64,000 nucleotides of DNA from Pyramidobacter sp. C12-8 (GTDB taxonomy: Bacteria; Synergistota; Synergistia; Synergistales; Dethiosulfovibrionaceae): positions 1-64,000 of the forward strand of contig NZ_MUHX01000013.1 in NCBI RefSeq assembly GCF_002007215.1, in the 5' to 3' direction. The notes beneath the pieces were generated by a model. That model was given only the letters and a program-made list of their open reading frames with translations. It was not told the DNA's origin and did no database searches. The position numbers and the translations under genes were made by a program. The first letter of the stretch is position 1, and every line of letters starts with the position of its first letter. Of the stretch, positions 25,096 to 33,775 are shown one piece after another.

Positions 25096-26616
25096 TTAGT
25101 CCTCGAAGTAGACGGTGCGGAAGTTGTAGGTGTCGTTCGCGCCGACTTCAAAGCCCTTGACATACTTCTGAGTGCCGACGCAGTTGTCGTCGCTGTGAAG
25201 ATAAACCTGGGGGCACTGATCAAGGAGGATTTCCTGAGCTTCCTTGTAAACGGCGGCGCGCTCGGGACCGTCGAGGGTCTTGCGTCCCTTGTCCATGGCG
25301 GCGTCGAAAGCGGCGTTGCTGAAGAAGGTATAGTTGGAGCCGGCGTTCGTCTCAAGCAGACCGCTCATGGCGAAGTTGGGATCGGGAACGCTGGTGGACC
25401 AGCCGAGGATGAACATGTCATGGTTCTTTTCCTGCAGGCCGTTGAGATACGCGCCCCACTCGAGGACCTTGATCTCGGTCTTCATGCCGACTTCGGCCAG
25501 CATGCCCTGAATGATCTGGGCCATGTCCTGACGTTCTTTGCGCTCGTTCGTCCAGATCTGGTAGGTCTTGTTCAGATCGATGCCCGATTCGGCGAGCAGC
25601 TTCTTGGCAAGCTCCTGATCCTGCACGTGCTCGGGCTGATCGTTGGCGATGCTGTAAGGCAGAGCCGCGGGCACAATGGCGCGGGGCACGGAGCCGTTCT
25701 TGCCGAGCTTCTCATAGACGACCTTGTGCATGCCGATGCTGTCGATGGCGGCGTTGACGGCGCGGCGGACGACTACGTTATCGAAGGGAGCCTTGACGGT
25801 GTCGAAACCAAGGTAAGTGACGTTGACGGCGGGAACCTGCTGCAGAACCAGTTCGGGGTTATCCTTGACGCGGTTCAGGTCGTTGACGGCGATGGGGAAG
25901 GCGATATCGACGCCCTTGGTCTCGAGCTCGATGGTGCGGTTGTTGGCTTCGGGGATGGAACGGACTTCGAGATACTGGTACTTGGGAGCTTCGCCCCAGA
26001 AACCGTCGAAGCGCTCAAGCTCATACTTGTCGTTCTTCTGCCAGCTCAGGAATTTGAAGGGGCCGGTGCCGACGGGCGGCGCGGCCAAGGTGCCATAGTT
26101 GTCGCCAGCGGCTTCGACGGCCTTCTTGTTGAGGATCGAGGCCCAGCTGTGGGTCAGGGAATTGAAGAACGAGGAGTTGGGGGCTTTCAGTTCGATGACG
26201 AAGGAGTAGTCGTCGAGGACCTTGACATCCTTGACGTCCTGGGAATAGCTGCGGATCTTGGCGCCTTTGTCGGTGGTGGCGCGCATCAGCGTGAAAGCGA
26301 CGTCCTCTGCCTTCAGCTCTTCGCCGTTGTGGAACTTGACGCCCTTGCGGAGCACGAACTTGATCTCGGTGGGCGAGACGAACTCCCAGCTCTCGGCGAG
26401 ACCGGGCGTGACAACGTTCTGATTGTCGCGGAAAATCAGCGTGTCGTACAGCTCGAAGCAGCAGCGCGAACTGGGAACGTCGTTGTGGCCGATAGGATCC
26501 ATGCTGGTGACGTCGTACTGATCGGCGACGATCAGACGATCCTTGGCCGCGAAAGCGGTGCTGGCCGCCACACCGAGAACGAGGGCCGCGAGAGCCAGAA
26601 TGGTGCTTTTCTTCAT
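25096..26616 (-). CDS. dppA: Peptide ABC transporter substrate-binding protein
   Basis: A 506-residue family-5 extracellular binding protein with signal peptide (MKKSTILALAALVLGVAASTAFA). RLIVADQYDVTSMDPIGH, WEFVSPTEIKFVLRKGVKFHNGEEL and GTGPFKFLSWQKNDKYELERFDGFWG are typical of dipeptide/oligopeptide binders. No lipobox is present, so it is free in the periplasm. AAGGAGAT lies upstream of ATG 26616; the extra 31 upstream codons are not supported. It is the first gene of the operon and has a leader of about 250 nt. Confidence 0.94.
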   Translation of the reverse strand: MKKSTILALAALVLGVAASTAFAAKDRLIVADQYDVTSMDPIGHNDVPSSRCCFELYDTLIFRDNQNVVTPGLAESWEFVSPTEIKFVLRKGVKFHNGEELKAEDVAFTLMRATTDKGAKIRSYSQDVKDVKVLDDYSFVIELKAPNSSFFNSLTHSWASILNKKAVEAAGDNYGTLAAPPVGTGPFKFLSWQKNDKYELERFDGFWGEAPKYQYLEVRSIPEANNRTIELETKGVDIAFPIAVNDLNRVKDNPELVLQQVPAVNVTYLGFDTVKAPFDNVVVRRAVNAAIDSIGMHKVVYEKLGKNGSVPRAIVPAALPYSIANDQPEHVQDQELAKKLLAESGIDLNKTYQIWTNERKERQDMAQIIQGMLAEVGMKTEIKVLEWGAYLNGLQEKNHDMFILGWSTSVPDPNFAMSGLLETNAGSNYTFFSNAAFDAAMDKGRKTLDGPERAAVYKEAQEILLDQCPQVYLHSDDNCVGTQKYVKGFEVGANDTYNFRTVYFED

Positions 26617-27180
26617 GTAATGCCATCTCCTTCGATAGGATAAGAGCACTGAAAGCCAAACTGCCGTCCCGTCTCCCGCCAGCGCCCGCCGGGGACGGGA
26701 TGGCGACATCGCGTCGCCGCCGCGCGGTCTGTCCCGCAGACCGCTTTGTTTCTCGATCCGCTTTCCGTCTTGTTCGTGTCCAAAGAAACGATCGCCGACG
26801 GTGCTCTTCCGAATGTTATTTATTGTTAGGAAAGCACGGCGAAAGACAGAAAGTTTTCATGTGAATAATTATGCCTTATTCGGGGCTCGTCGTCAAGAAG
26901 ATATAATTTTTAACTTGTCAAAGACAAGAAGTCAAAATTGCGCGAATGTTTTCAAAGAGACTTCCGACGCTTTGAACCTGCTTCTTCGATGAACTCTTTC
27001 CCGCTTCTGAGGCGTCGGCCGTCCATATTTACGGGAATGTATCTGTTTGTCTTAACTAATCAATGGATTGTTCAATAACTTTGTCAAGAGTCCGCTTCGA
27101 AATCATGCCGGGCAATGACCGATCGTCAGTCGGAAAAGCAATCTCCCGTTTTTAAAGGCCGTCTCCGCGGATCGGAGCTG
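26617..27180. other. Long noncoding region between divergent genes
   Basis: I see no supported gene. Besides the dpp promoter it holds a hairpin GCGGTCTG/CAGACCGC at 26725-26745 in the dpp leader and CTTGTC/GACAAG at 26914-26928. A 63-codon frame at 26801-26992 lacks a ribosome-binding site and is not called. Further right lies a palindromic repeat. Confidence 0.5.
26868..26896 (-). promoter_or_regulatory. Promoter of the peptide ABC operon
   Basis: On the minus strand TTGACG (26896-26891) and CATAAT (26873-26868) have a 17-bp spacer, about 250 bp before the binding-protein gene. Confidence 0.65.
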
Positions 27181-27286
27181 ATCCTAATTCTTGTAACATG
27201 GTTTTCTGGGCGCTGCGGGGGAGTCCTGTGCGACAGGACTCCCCCGCAGCGCCCTTGCGTCCGGCTTTTTAATTAAGAAATAGTAT
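27181..27286. repeat. MITE-like palindromic element, copy 1
   Basis: The core is a perfect 22-bp inverted repeat (27209-27230 with 27234-27255) beginning GGGCGCTGCGGGGGAGTC. The flanks read TAACATGG on the left and CCGGCTTTTTAATTAAGAAATAGTAT in total on the right (27262-27286). The same core and right flank recur at 52725-52884, so this is a dispersed element. The left end is shortened here. Confidence 0.7.
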
Positions 27287-27336
27287 GAAACGGTGAAGCC
27301 GTCGAGAGCCAGGGACGGCGCGTTCTCCAAGGGGAT

Positions 27337-27375
27337 TTGACAGTCTGCCAACTTATAAATTAAAATGAGTTGTCA
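27337..27375 (+). promoter_or_regulatory. Promoter and possible operator of the BusR-like gene
   Basis: TTGACA at 27337-27342 and TAAAAT at 27361-27366 have an 18-bp spacer. TGACA (27338-27342) and TGTCA (27371-27375) form a widely spaced inverted pair around the -10 box, which would suit a tetrameric autoregulator. Confidence 0.5.
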
Positions 27376-27438
27376 CAATCTCTGAAAATTTTTCTCGAAC
27401 GTATGGTCGAACAGAACTCGTCAGAAGAGGGGATTTCC

Positions 27439-28086
27439 ATGAGGAAGGGGCAGGGGCAGTCCGTCTATTCCAAAATCGCCTTTGATCTCGCCGTCAAAAT
27501 TGCCAGCGGCGAGCTCAGGGAAGGGACGAAGATCACCGGACGCTCGTTGATGGGGACGCAGTACAAGGCGTCTCCGGAAACGATCCGGCGCGCGCTCTGG
27601 CATCTGAACGACGTGGGGGCCATTTCGACGCAGGACAACGTCGGTTCGACGATTGTATCCCGAAGCCATGCCGTGGAATATGTCGAGCATCGCCAGCTCG
27701 ACAACGATCTGCTCGCTCTCAGAGCGCGGCTTGACGCCATGATCGCGGCGCGGGACGAGCTTAATCGAGACATCGACGCCACCCTCGGGCAGATCCTTGA
27801 ATTGAATCAGCGCTTTCGGGACAGCGACCGACTGCACATGTTCACGTTCAAGATCGGCGGAACTTTCCCCGCTCTGGGGGTCAGCATCCGCGATTTTCAG
27901 TTCCGGCAAAAAACCGGCGCCACGATCGTGGCGATCAGGCGGGATGATGAAACCATACTGTCGCCGGAGCCGTCGACGGAATTCAAGGTCAACGACGTGC
28001 TGATCGTCGCGTGCGGGGTGCAGCATATCGATAAAGTCCGCGAACTCATGGAGGACGGCGTTCCCAAGGCCCGCTGCAAAAGTTGA
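27439..28086 (+). CDS. busR: GntR/RCK_C (TrkA_C) regulator, BusR-like
   Basis: A 215-residue protein with three parts: a GntR-type winged helix (residues about 8-75, VYSKIAFDLAVKIASGEL, SPETIRRALWHLNDVGAI), a coiled coil (about 85-130), and a C-terminal RCK_C domain (FPALGVSIRDFQFRQKTGATIVAI). This layout is that of BusR, a repressor of betaine uptake in streptococci and lactococci that is controlled by c-di-AMP through RCK_C. A glycine-betaine-type ABC operon starts 149 bp downstream on the same strand, as expected. ATG 27439 follows GAGGGG; upstream non-ATG starts are less likely. c-di-AMP binding itself is inference. Confidence 0.82.
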   Translation: MRKGQGQSVYSKIAFDLAVKIASGELREGTKITGRSLMGTQYKASPETIRRALWHLNDVGAISTQDNVGSTIVSRSHAVEYVEHRQLDNDLLALRARLDAMIAARDELNRDIDATLGQILELNQRFRDSDRLHMFTFKIGGTFPALGVSIRDFQFRQKTGATIVAIRRDDETILSPEPSTEFKVNDVLIVACGVQHIDKVRELMEDGVPKARCKS

Positions 28087-28235
28087 AGGGCGACGGGACG
28101 AAGCCATTTTTTCGGAGAGTGACGCGCTTCTTCGCGAACTCCTGGGGCGCTGGGGAGGGGCCGCTTTCGGGGCGGTCTGTCTCCCGCCGCCATCGGCGCT
28201 CCGGGGGATCCGAAACCCATGAAAAGGAGGACATC

Positions 28236-29213
28236 ATGAAAAAGACGACAAGATCGCTGCTGCTCTTGGCAATGCTCCTGCCGTGTGTGTCGGCGGGGTG
28301 CGCCGCCGGCGGCACTGCGACGGGGAAAGAGAAAACCGCTCTCACATTCGCCGACGTGGGCTGGGATTCCATCAAACTGAACAACGCGCTGGCCGGATTG
28401 ATCGCGGAAAAAGTTTTCGGGTACACGTGGCAGGAAACGCCGGGTTCCACGCCGATCTCCCATGAGGCCCTGCTGAAGGGAGAAATCGACATTCACATGG
28501 AGGAATGGACCAGCAACATTCGGTCTTACGCTCCGGACCTGCAGGCCGGCCGTTTCACCGAACTGGGCGTGAACTTCGACGATAACCGCCAGGGCTTTTA
28601 CATTCCCAGGTACGTGGCCGACCGCTGTCCCGATCTGAAGAGCGTAAAAGATCTGGCCCGTTATGCCGAACTGTTCCCCGACCCGGAGGATGCCTCGAAG
28701 GGCATCATTTACGGCGGCATCGTCGGCTGGGAGATCACGGAGATCATGAACAAAAAAATAGCGGCCTACGGGCTGGACAAGAGTTACAACTATTTCGCCA
28801 GCGGCAGCGACGCGGTGCTCAGCGCGGCGATGGTCTCCGCCTGGGACAAGAAGGCACCGATCGTGGCCTATTACTGGGAACCCACGTGGCTGCTGGGAAA
28901 ATACGATTTCGTCCTTCTCGAAGACGAGCCGTACGACGCCGAACGCTATCACGAGGGATACAGCGCCTGCCCTTCGGTCACGGTGACGGTGGCGGTGAGC
29001 AATGACTTTGCCGCGTCGAATCCGGAATTCTGCGCGTTTCTTGCCAAATTCAAGATGAGTTCCGCGATGATCAGCGAAGCTTTAGCCTATATGAACACCA
29101 CCAATGCCGGCTACGAAGAGGCCGCGGAGTGGCTGTTGACGAAGTCGCATCCCGAACTGCTGGATCGATGGCTCTCGCCCGAACAGGCGGCAAAGGTGAG
29201 GGCGGCTCTGTGA
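28236..29213 (+). CDS. proX: Glycine-betaine/choline-type ABC substrate-binding lipoprotein
   Basis: A 325-residue lipoprotein precursor; the lipobox SAGC follows the signal segment SLLLLAMLLPCV. The OpuAC-type domain has VGWDSIKLNNALAGLIAEKVFGY, HMEEWTSNI and YYWEPTWLLGKYDF, with Trp and Tyr residues fit to cage a quaternary amine. AAAAGGAGG precedes ATG 28236. It is followed by permease and ATPase genes and preceded by the BusR-like regulator, so it probably imports an osmoprotectant. Direct binding of betaine, carnitine or choline cannot be told apart. Confidence 0.9.
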   Translation: MKKTTRSLLLLAMLLPCVSAGCAAGGTATGKEKTALTFADVGWDSIKLNNALAGLIAEKVFGYTWQETPGSTPISHEALLKGEIDIHMEEWTSNIRSYAPDLQAGRFTELGVNFDDNRQGFYIPRYVADRCPDLKSVKDLARYAELFPDPEDASKGIIYGGIVGWEITEIMNKKIAAYGLDKSYNYFASGSDAVLSAAMVSAWDKKAPIVAYYWEPTWLLGKYDFVLLEDEPYDAERYHEGYSACPSVTVTVAVSNDFAASNPEFCAFLAKFKMSSAMISEALAYMNTTNAGYEEAAEWLLTKSHPELLDRWLSPEQAAKVRAAL

Positions 29214-29249
29214 CAGCGCCGCTTTGTGCGTTCCGAAAGGGGGTAGAGC

Positions 29250-30152
29250 ATGGATTGGCTGTTCACATTCCCGGAATTCTTCAAACTGAACACGACGGCG
29301 ATCGACACGACGGTGCGTTCTTTCGCCGTGAACGCCGAAACCTTTCTTGACCTGATCAAAGGCGGCCTCAACAGCTTCGTGAGCCTCGTCCTGCTGTGCC
29401 TGAGGCACGTGCCGTGGCCGCTCTTCCTGCTGCTGGTCGCGCTCCTGGTCTGGCGCGCCCGCCGGAGTCTCCGCAGCGGCGTCCTGTACGCCGCGCTGGT
29501 CGCCGCCATCGGCTTCGCCGGACTGTGGCAGATGATGCTGGTGACGCTGTCCGTCGTGCTGGCCAGCGTGATGATCGCCCTTGTGATCGGCATTCCGATC
29601 GGGATCCTGATCTCCGGTTCCGATCTGGCGAATAAAATGCTCCGCCCCGTTTTGGACACCATGCAGACGATGCCGGTGTTCGTCTATCTGATCCCCGCGC
29701 TGCTGCTGTTCGGGACGGGCAACGCCTCGGGCGTGATCGCCACGGTCATTTACGCCGTCGTCCCGGTCATCCGCCTCACCAGTCTGGGGATCCGCCAGGT
29801 GGACAAAGAGGTGGTGGAAGCCGCCAGGGCCTTCGGCTCCACACGGTGGCAAACGCTGTTCAAGGTGCAGATCCCCCAGGCCAAACCGACGATCATGGCG
29901 GGCGTCAACCAGACTCTGATGATGGCCATGGCCATGGTGGTCACGACTTCGATGATCGGCGTGCGCGGGCTCGGCATGGAAGTCTTGAACGCCGTCAACC
30001 GGATCGAGATCGGGCGCGGGCTCGTGGCCGGAAGCTGCGTCGTCGTCCTGGCGATCGTGCTCGATCGGGTGACGCAGGGGATGAGCTCCGGAAAAGGTGC
30101 GGACAGTCCCAATGGAGACGGAGGACAGGCTCATGACAGCCCTTCGAAATGA
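29250..30152 (+). CDS. proW: Osmoprotectant ABC permease (ProW/OpuAB-like)
   Basis: A 300-residue inner-membrane permease with about six helices, LVIGIPIGILISGSDLANKMLRPVLDTMQTMPVFVYLIP and the ATPase-contact loop EVVEAARAFGSTRWQTLFKVQIPQAKPTIMAGVNQ. AAAGGGGG precedes the ATG. It overlaps the ATPase gene by 20 bp, which indicates translational coupling. Confidence 0.93.
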   Translation: MDWLFTFPEFFKLNTTAIDTTVRSFAVNAETFLDLIKGGLNSFVSLVLLCLRHVPWPLFLLLVALLVWRARRSLRSGVLYAALVAAIGFAGLWQMMLVTLSVVLASVMIALVIGIPIGILISGSDLANKMLRPVLDTMQTMPVFVYLIPALLLFGTGNASGVIATVIYAVVPVIRLTSLGIRQVDKEVVEAARAFGSTRWQTLFKVQIPQAKPTIMAGVNQTLMMAMAMVVTTSMIGVRGLGMEVLNAVNRIEIGRGLVAGSCVVVLAIVLDRVTQGMSSGKGADSPNGDGGQAHDSPSK

Positions 30153-31320
30153 CGTGATCCTGAGGATGGAGCACGTGACCAAGCTCTATGGTCCGAACTG
30201 CGCGGAAGCGTCCAGGATGATGTCGGCGGGGGCCGACAAGGATACGGTTTACAAAAAAACGGGGTGCACCGTCGCTTTGTGGGATGTCGGCCTGGAGGTT
30301 TTCAGGGGAAGCATTTTCGTGATCATCGGCCTTTCGGGATCGGGAAAATCGACGGCGGTACGCTGTTTCAACAGACTGACGACGCCGACGAGCGGAAAGG
30401 TCCTCTTCGAGGGGCGCGATATTCAGTCGATGAGCCGCAGGGAGCTGCTGAACCTGCGCCGCGAAAAGATAGCGATGGTCTTTCAGTCGTTCGGGCTGAT
30501 GAGCCACAGAGACGTCCTGGGAAACGTCACCTACGGCCTGGAGGTGAAAGGGCTCGGGCGCGAAGACCGTGAACGCCTCGCCAAAGCGAGCATTTCCATG
30601 GTGGGACTCGACGGCTGGGAACATCAGCCGTGCGAGCGGCTCTCCGGCGGGATGCGCCAGCGGGTCGGCATCGCCCGGGCGCTGGTCAGCGATCCCGAAG
30701 TGCTGCTGATGGACGAGCCGTTTTCCGCGCTGGATCCTCTGGTGCGCCGGGACATGCAGTTCGAACTGCTGCAGATCCAGCGGAAACTGAAAAAGACGAT
30801 CGTCTTCATCACGCACGACATCGACGAAGCCTTCAAGATGGGGGACAGGGTCTGCATCATGAAGGACGGGAAAGTCGTTCAGATCGGCACGCCGGAACAG
30901 CTGAGCACGCAGCCTGCCGACGAGTACGTGCGGAACTTCGTCAACAGCGCGGACAAGACGAAAGTGGTGTCGGTGCGCAACATCATGATCACGCCGTCCA
31001 GCATCGTCCGCCTGGACAACAGCGTGGATTACGCCATCCATGAGATGCGGATGAACGGTTTGTCTTCCGTTTTCGTGATCGACCATGATCTGCGCCTGTC
31101 AGGGATCCTCTCGATCAGGGAGGCGATCGAGGCGCGCCGGCAGGGGCAGCCGATCGCTCAGGCGCTCTGCCGGAACGTGCAGACCGCGACGCCCGATACG
31201 CTGATCGCAGACGCCATCTCCCTCGCGGCGGAAGCGCCGTTCCCCATCGCCGTTGTCGACGAGGAGGGGGTTTTGCTCGGCATCGTCACCAAGGCCAGCA
31301 TCCTTTCCTCTCTGATGTGA
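30133..31320 (+). CDS. proV: Osmoprotectant ABC ATPase with CBS domains (ProV/OpuAA-like)
   Basis: A 395-residue ATPase: an N-terminal extension, Walker A GLSGSGKST, Q-loop VFQSFGLMSHR, signature LSGGMRQR, Walker B VLLMDEPFSALD and switch FITHDIDEA, then a C-terminal pair of CBS domains (about residues 285-395). CBS domains in OpuA sense ionic strength and in some cases c-di-AMP, which would match the RCK_C regulator upstream. ATG 30133 has GGAGGAC upstream; two earlier in-frame starts lie deeper in the permease gene and are less likely. Confidence 0.93.
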   Translation: MTALRNDVILRMEHVTKLYGPNCAEASRMMSAGADKDTVYKKTGCTVALWDVGLEVFRGSIFVIIGLSGSGKSTAVRCFNRLTTPTSGKVLFEGRDIQSMSRRELLNLRREKIAMVFQSFGLMSHRDVLGNVTYGLEVKGLGREDRERLAKASISMVGLDGWEHQPCERLSGGMRQRVGIARALVSDPEVLLMDEPFSALDPLVRRDMQFELLQIQRKLKKTIVFITHDIDEAFKMGDRVCIMKDGKVVQIGTPEQLSTQPADEYVRNFVNSADKTKVVSVRNIMITPSSIVRLDNSVDYAIHEMRMNGLSSVFVIDHDLRLSGILSIREAIEARRQGQPIAQALCRNVQTATPDTLIADAISLAAEAPFPIAVVDEEGVLLGIVTKASILSSLM

Positions 31321-31434
31321 GCCGCTTTCCGGCGAAAACCCGGAGGCGCGGGCTGCGGACGGAGCCCTGCGGAGTCGCTCTGCGGAGAACGGGCGCGCTG
31401 CGGTCTTTCGGTATTCGCGAGTCCGTTGAACGAG

Positions 31435-31484
31435 AAAAGGCTGCTTCCCTCCATGCTTTTGCGCGGAGAGAAGCAGCCTTTTTT
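31435..31484. terminator. Bidirectional terminator between proV and pbpC
   Basis: AAAAGGCTGCTTC at 31435-31447 pairs with GAAGCAGCCTTTT at 31470-31482, with T-rich ends on both strands, between convergent genes. Confidence 0.85.
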
Positions 31485-31524
31485 GTTCAAAGCGGCGTTG
31501 GCAGAGGCCGCGGGAGTGCGGCGG

Positions 31525-33762
31525 TCAATCGAGCGGGAGCAGATCGGGGAGCTGTCGGCCGGGATTGTCGTCCAGCGTGTAAACGGAGAAGGAGATCGCT
31601 TTCTGCCGTCCCAGCGAGTCGGTCACGGAAAGGCGGTGACGCCCCGGCGTCATCGGCCACAGGCAGGGCCGGTCCGCCGTGCCGCGGCCGGCGTATTTGC
31701 CGTCGACGAACCAGAAGAACTCGCCGGTGCCTTCGGCGCGGAAGACCAGTTTGGCGTCTTCCTCGTGCATCAGGTAAGCGGCGTCGGCCAGCGGCGAGGC
31801 GACCGTCAGCTCGGTCCGCTTTTCGCGCGCGCTTTCCATGTAGACGGACAGCTCCTGCGGCCAGACGACCACCACTTTGCCCTGTTCGAGCTGGTGCATG
31901 GGGCAGACTCCGGACGGCGAGACGCCGGGAATGAAATATTCCCTAACGGTGCGCGGGCAAAGGTCAGTGGGCGGCAGTCCCGAAAGCGAGCAGACTTCGC
32001 GCTGCGCCACGCCGGCCGGCGGCGCGCCGAATCCTCCCGGCGGCAGGGCGCGGAACGCTTTCAGCACGGCTGGCGCGGCCGCGCCGAGGCCGACGAGTTC
32101 GGGATGCGGTTCGCCGCGCGGGTCCCCCAGCCACACGACCAGCGACCAGCGGTCGTTCCAGCCGGCCGTCCAGGCGTCGCGCAGGCCGTAGGAGGTACCG
32201 GTCTTGAAGGCGATCTGCCCGCGCGACGGATCGACGGATCGCAGCAGCGTCGGCATCCGCGCCGGATCGGCGAGGACGTTGGTGGTGATCCAGGCGCTTT
32301 CGGCGGAATAGACGTCGCGTTCCGAAAGCGGCTCTTTTTCGACGAAGCGGCTCTCGATCAGCCGTCCGCGGCGCGCCAGCGCGGTGACGGCGCGGGCGAG
32401 CTGGAGCGGCGACACTTCGCAGCCGCCCAGCACGAGCGAGTCGCCGTAGTGCGCGGCGCTCTGCGTCAGCGCCGCGAAGCCGAGATTGCGCAGTTTCTGC
32501 AGCAGGCGTTCGCCGCCTTCCGCGCGCAGGATGCGCACGGCGGGGACGTTGAGCGAATCGACCAGCGCGTTGGCGGCGCTGACGGGGCCGCGATAGATGC
32601 GGTCGAAGTTGCGCGGCGCGCGTCCCGAAAGCGTCAGCGGCGTGTCGGCCATCAGCGAGGCGGGTGTGAGCGCGCCGTCCTCGAAGGCCATGGCGTAGGC
32701 GAACGGTTTCAGCGCCGAGCCGGGCGAACGCAAAGACGAGGCGCAGTCCACCCAGCCGGCGGGAGCGCCCTTCATGCCCCAGCGGGCGTTGGGCACATAG
32801 GCGCGCACGGCGCCGGTGGCGTTCTCGATCAGCACGCCGGCCGCCGTGACGGCGTCGTCCTGCGAGGCCAGCGCGTCGAGCAGCGCGGCGCGGAGGACTT
32901 TCTGCGCGTTGCGGTCGAGCGTGGACGTGATGTCCTTTTCTTCCGTCAGGCTGATGACCTTCTGGCAGGAGACCCACTCGTCGGCCGGCGGCGGCGAGAT
33001 CGTTTCCGGCAGCGGTTCGGCCATGGCGGAGCGCGCCTGCCGGTCGGTGATCCTGCCGCGCTCGCGCAGCAGCGAAATGGCCCAGTTGCGCCGCTGCCGC
33101 GCCGCTTGGGGATGCAGGTCGGGACGGTAGGCGGTCGGTCCCTTGATCATGACGGCCAGCAGCGACGCCTGCGCGATGGTCAGGTCGCGGGCCGAGCGAC
33201 GGAACCAGGCCAGCGAGGCGGCTTCGACGCCGCGCAGATTGCTGCCCAGCGGGACCACGTTCAGGTAGATCTGGAGGATCTCGTCTTTCGATTTGATCTT
33301 TTCCAGTTGAGTTGCCTGGGCGAACTCGCGCAGCTTGGTTTTCAGATTGCGTTCGGCCGGCCAGCAGAGGCGGATCACCTGGCTGGTGATCGTCGAGGCG
33401 CCGGAGCGCACCTTCCCGGCCAGCAGATTGTCTTTGGCGGCGCGCAAAACTCCCCGCCAGTCCACGCCGCCGTGCGACCAGAAACGACGGTCCTCCACTT
33501 CCACGGCGACGAGCGGCATCCAGCGCCCCATCTCAGAAAGAAGGACGGGGAGACAAAACTCCCCGTCCTCCGACATGGTCACGCTGAGCATCGTCCCCTT
33601 GCGGTCGCGGACGACCGTGGAGCGGGGCCAGGACGAGAGGCGCGCCTCGATCGGCTCGAGCCGGCCGAGCCGGTTCCAATAACGCCAACTGGCTGCGGCG
33701 GCGAGAAACGCGCAGAGAAGCGCCGCCCCTCCCATCCAAAGCGTGAGCTTATGAAATTTCAT
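31525..33762 (-). CDS. pbpC: Penicillin-binding protein 1C
   Basis: A 745-residue bifunctional peptidoglycan synthase of the PBP1C type. An N-terminal membrane anchor (residues about 9-27) is followed by the GT51 transglycosylase with EDRRFWSHGG (catalytic Glu90) and the transpeptidase with SxxK in GSALKP, an SLN motif and KTGTS. The C-terminal 150 residues form the Cys-containing PBP1C extension (VCSLSGLPPTDLCP, GVCPMHQLEQG). It starts 13 bp after the alpha-2-macroglobulin gene; this pairing is well known in proteobacteria, where the two proteins are thought to guard and repair the wall. Confidence 0.94.
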   Translation of the reverse strand: MKFHKLTLWMGGAALLCAFLAAAASWRYWNRLGRLEPIEARLSSWPRSTVVRDRKGTMLSVTMSEDGEFCLPVLLSEMGRWMPLVAVEVEDRRFWSHGGVDWRGVLRAAKDNLLAGKVRSGASTITSQVIRLCWPAERNLKTKLREFAQATQLEKIKSKDEILQIYLNVVPLGSNLRGVEAASLAWFRRSARDLTIAQASLLAVMIKGPTAYRPDLHPQAARQRRNWAISLLRERGRITDRQARSAMAEPLPETISPPPADEWVSCQKVISLTEEKDITSTLDRNAQKVLRAALLDALASQDDAVTAAGVLIENATGAVRAYVPNARWGMKGAPAGWVDCASSLRSPGSALKPFAYAMAFEDGALTPASLMADTPLTLSGRAPRNFDRIYRGPVSAANALVDSLNVPAVRILRAEGGERLLQKLRNLGFAALTQSAAHYGDSLVLGGCEVSPLQLARAVTALARRGRLIESRFVEKEPLSERDVYSAESAWITTNVLADPARMPTLLRSVDPSRGQIAFKTGTSYGLRDAWTAGWNDRWSLVVWLGDPRGEPHPELVGLGAAAPAVLKAFRALPPGGFGAPPAGVAQREVCSLSGLPPTDLCPRTVREYFIPGVSPSGVCPMHQLEQGKVVVVWPQELSVYMESAREKRTELTVASPLADAAYLMHEEDAKLVFRAEGTGEFFWFVDGKYAGRGTADRPCLWPMTPGRHRLSVTDSLGRQKAISFSVYTLDDNPGRQLPDLLPLD

Positions 33763-33775
33763 CTGTAATGAACGG

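Noticed and set aside
26801-26992. A 63-codon frame in the divergent intergenic region
   Set aside because: It has no ribosome-binding site, no recognisable feature and overlaps the peptide-operon promoter.
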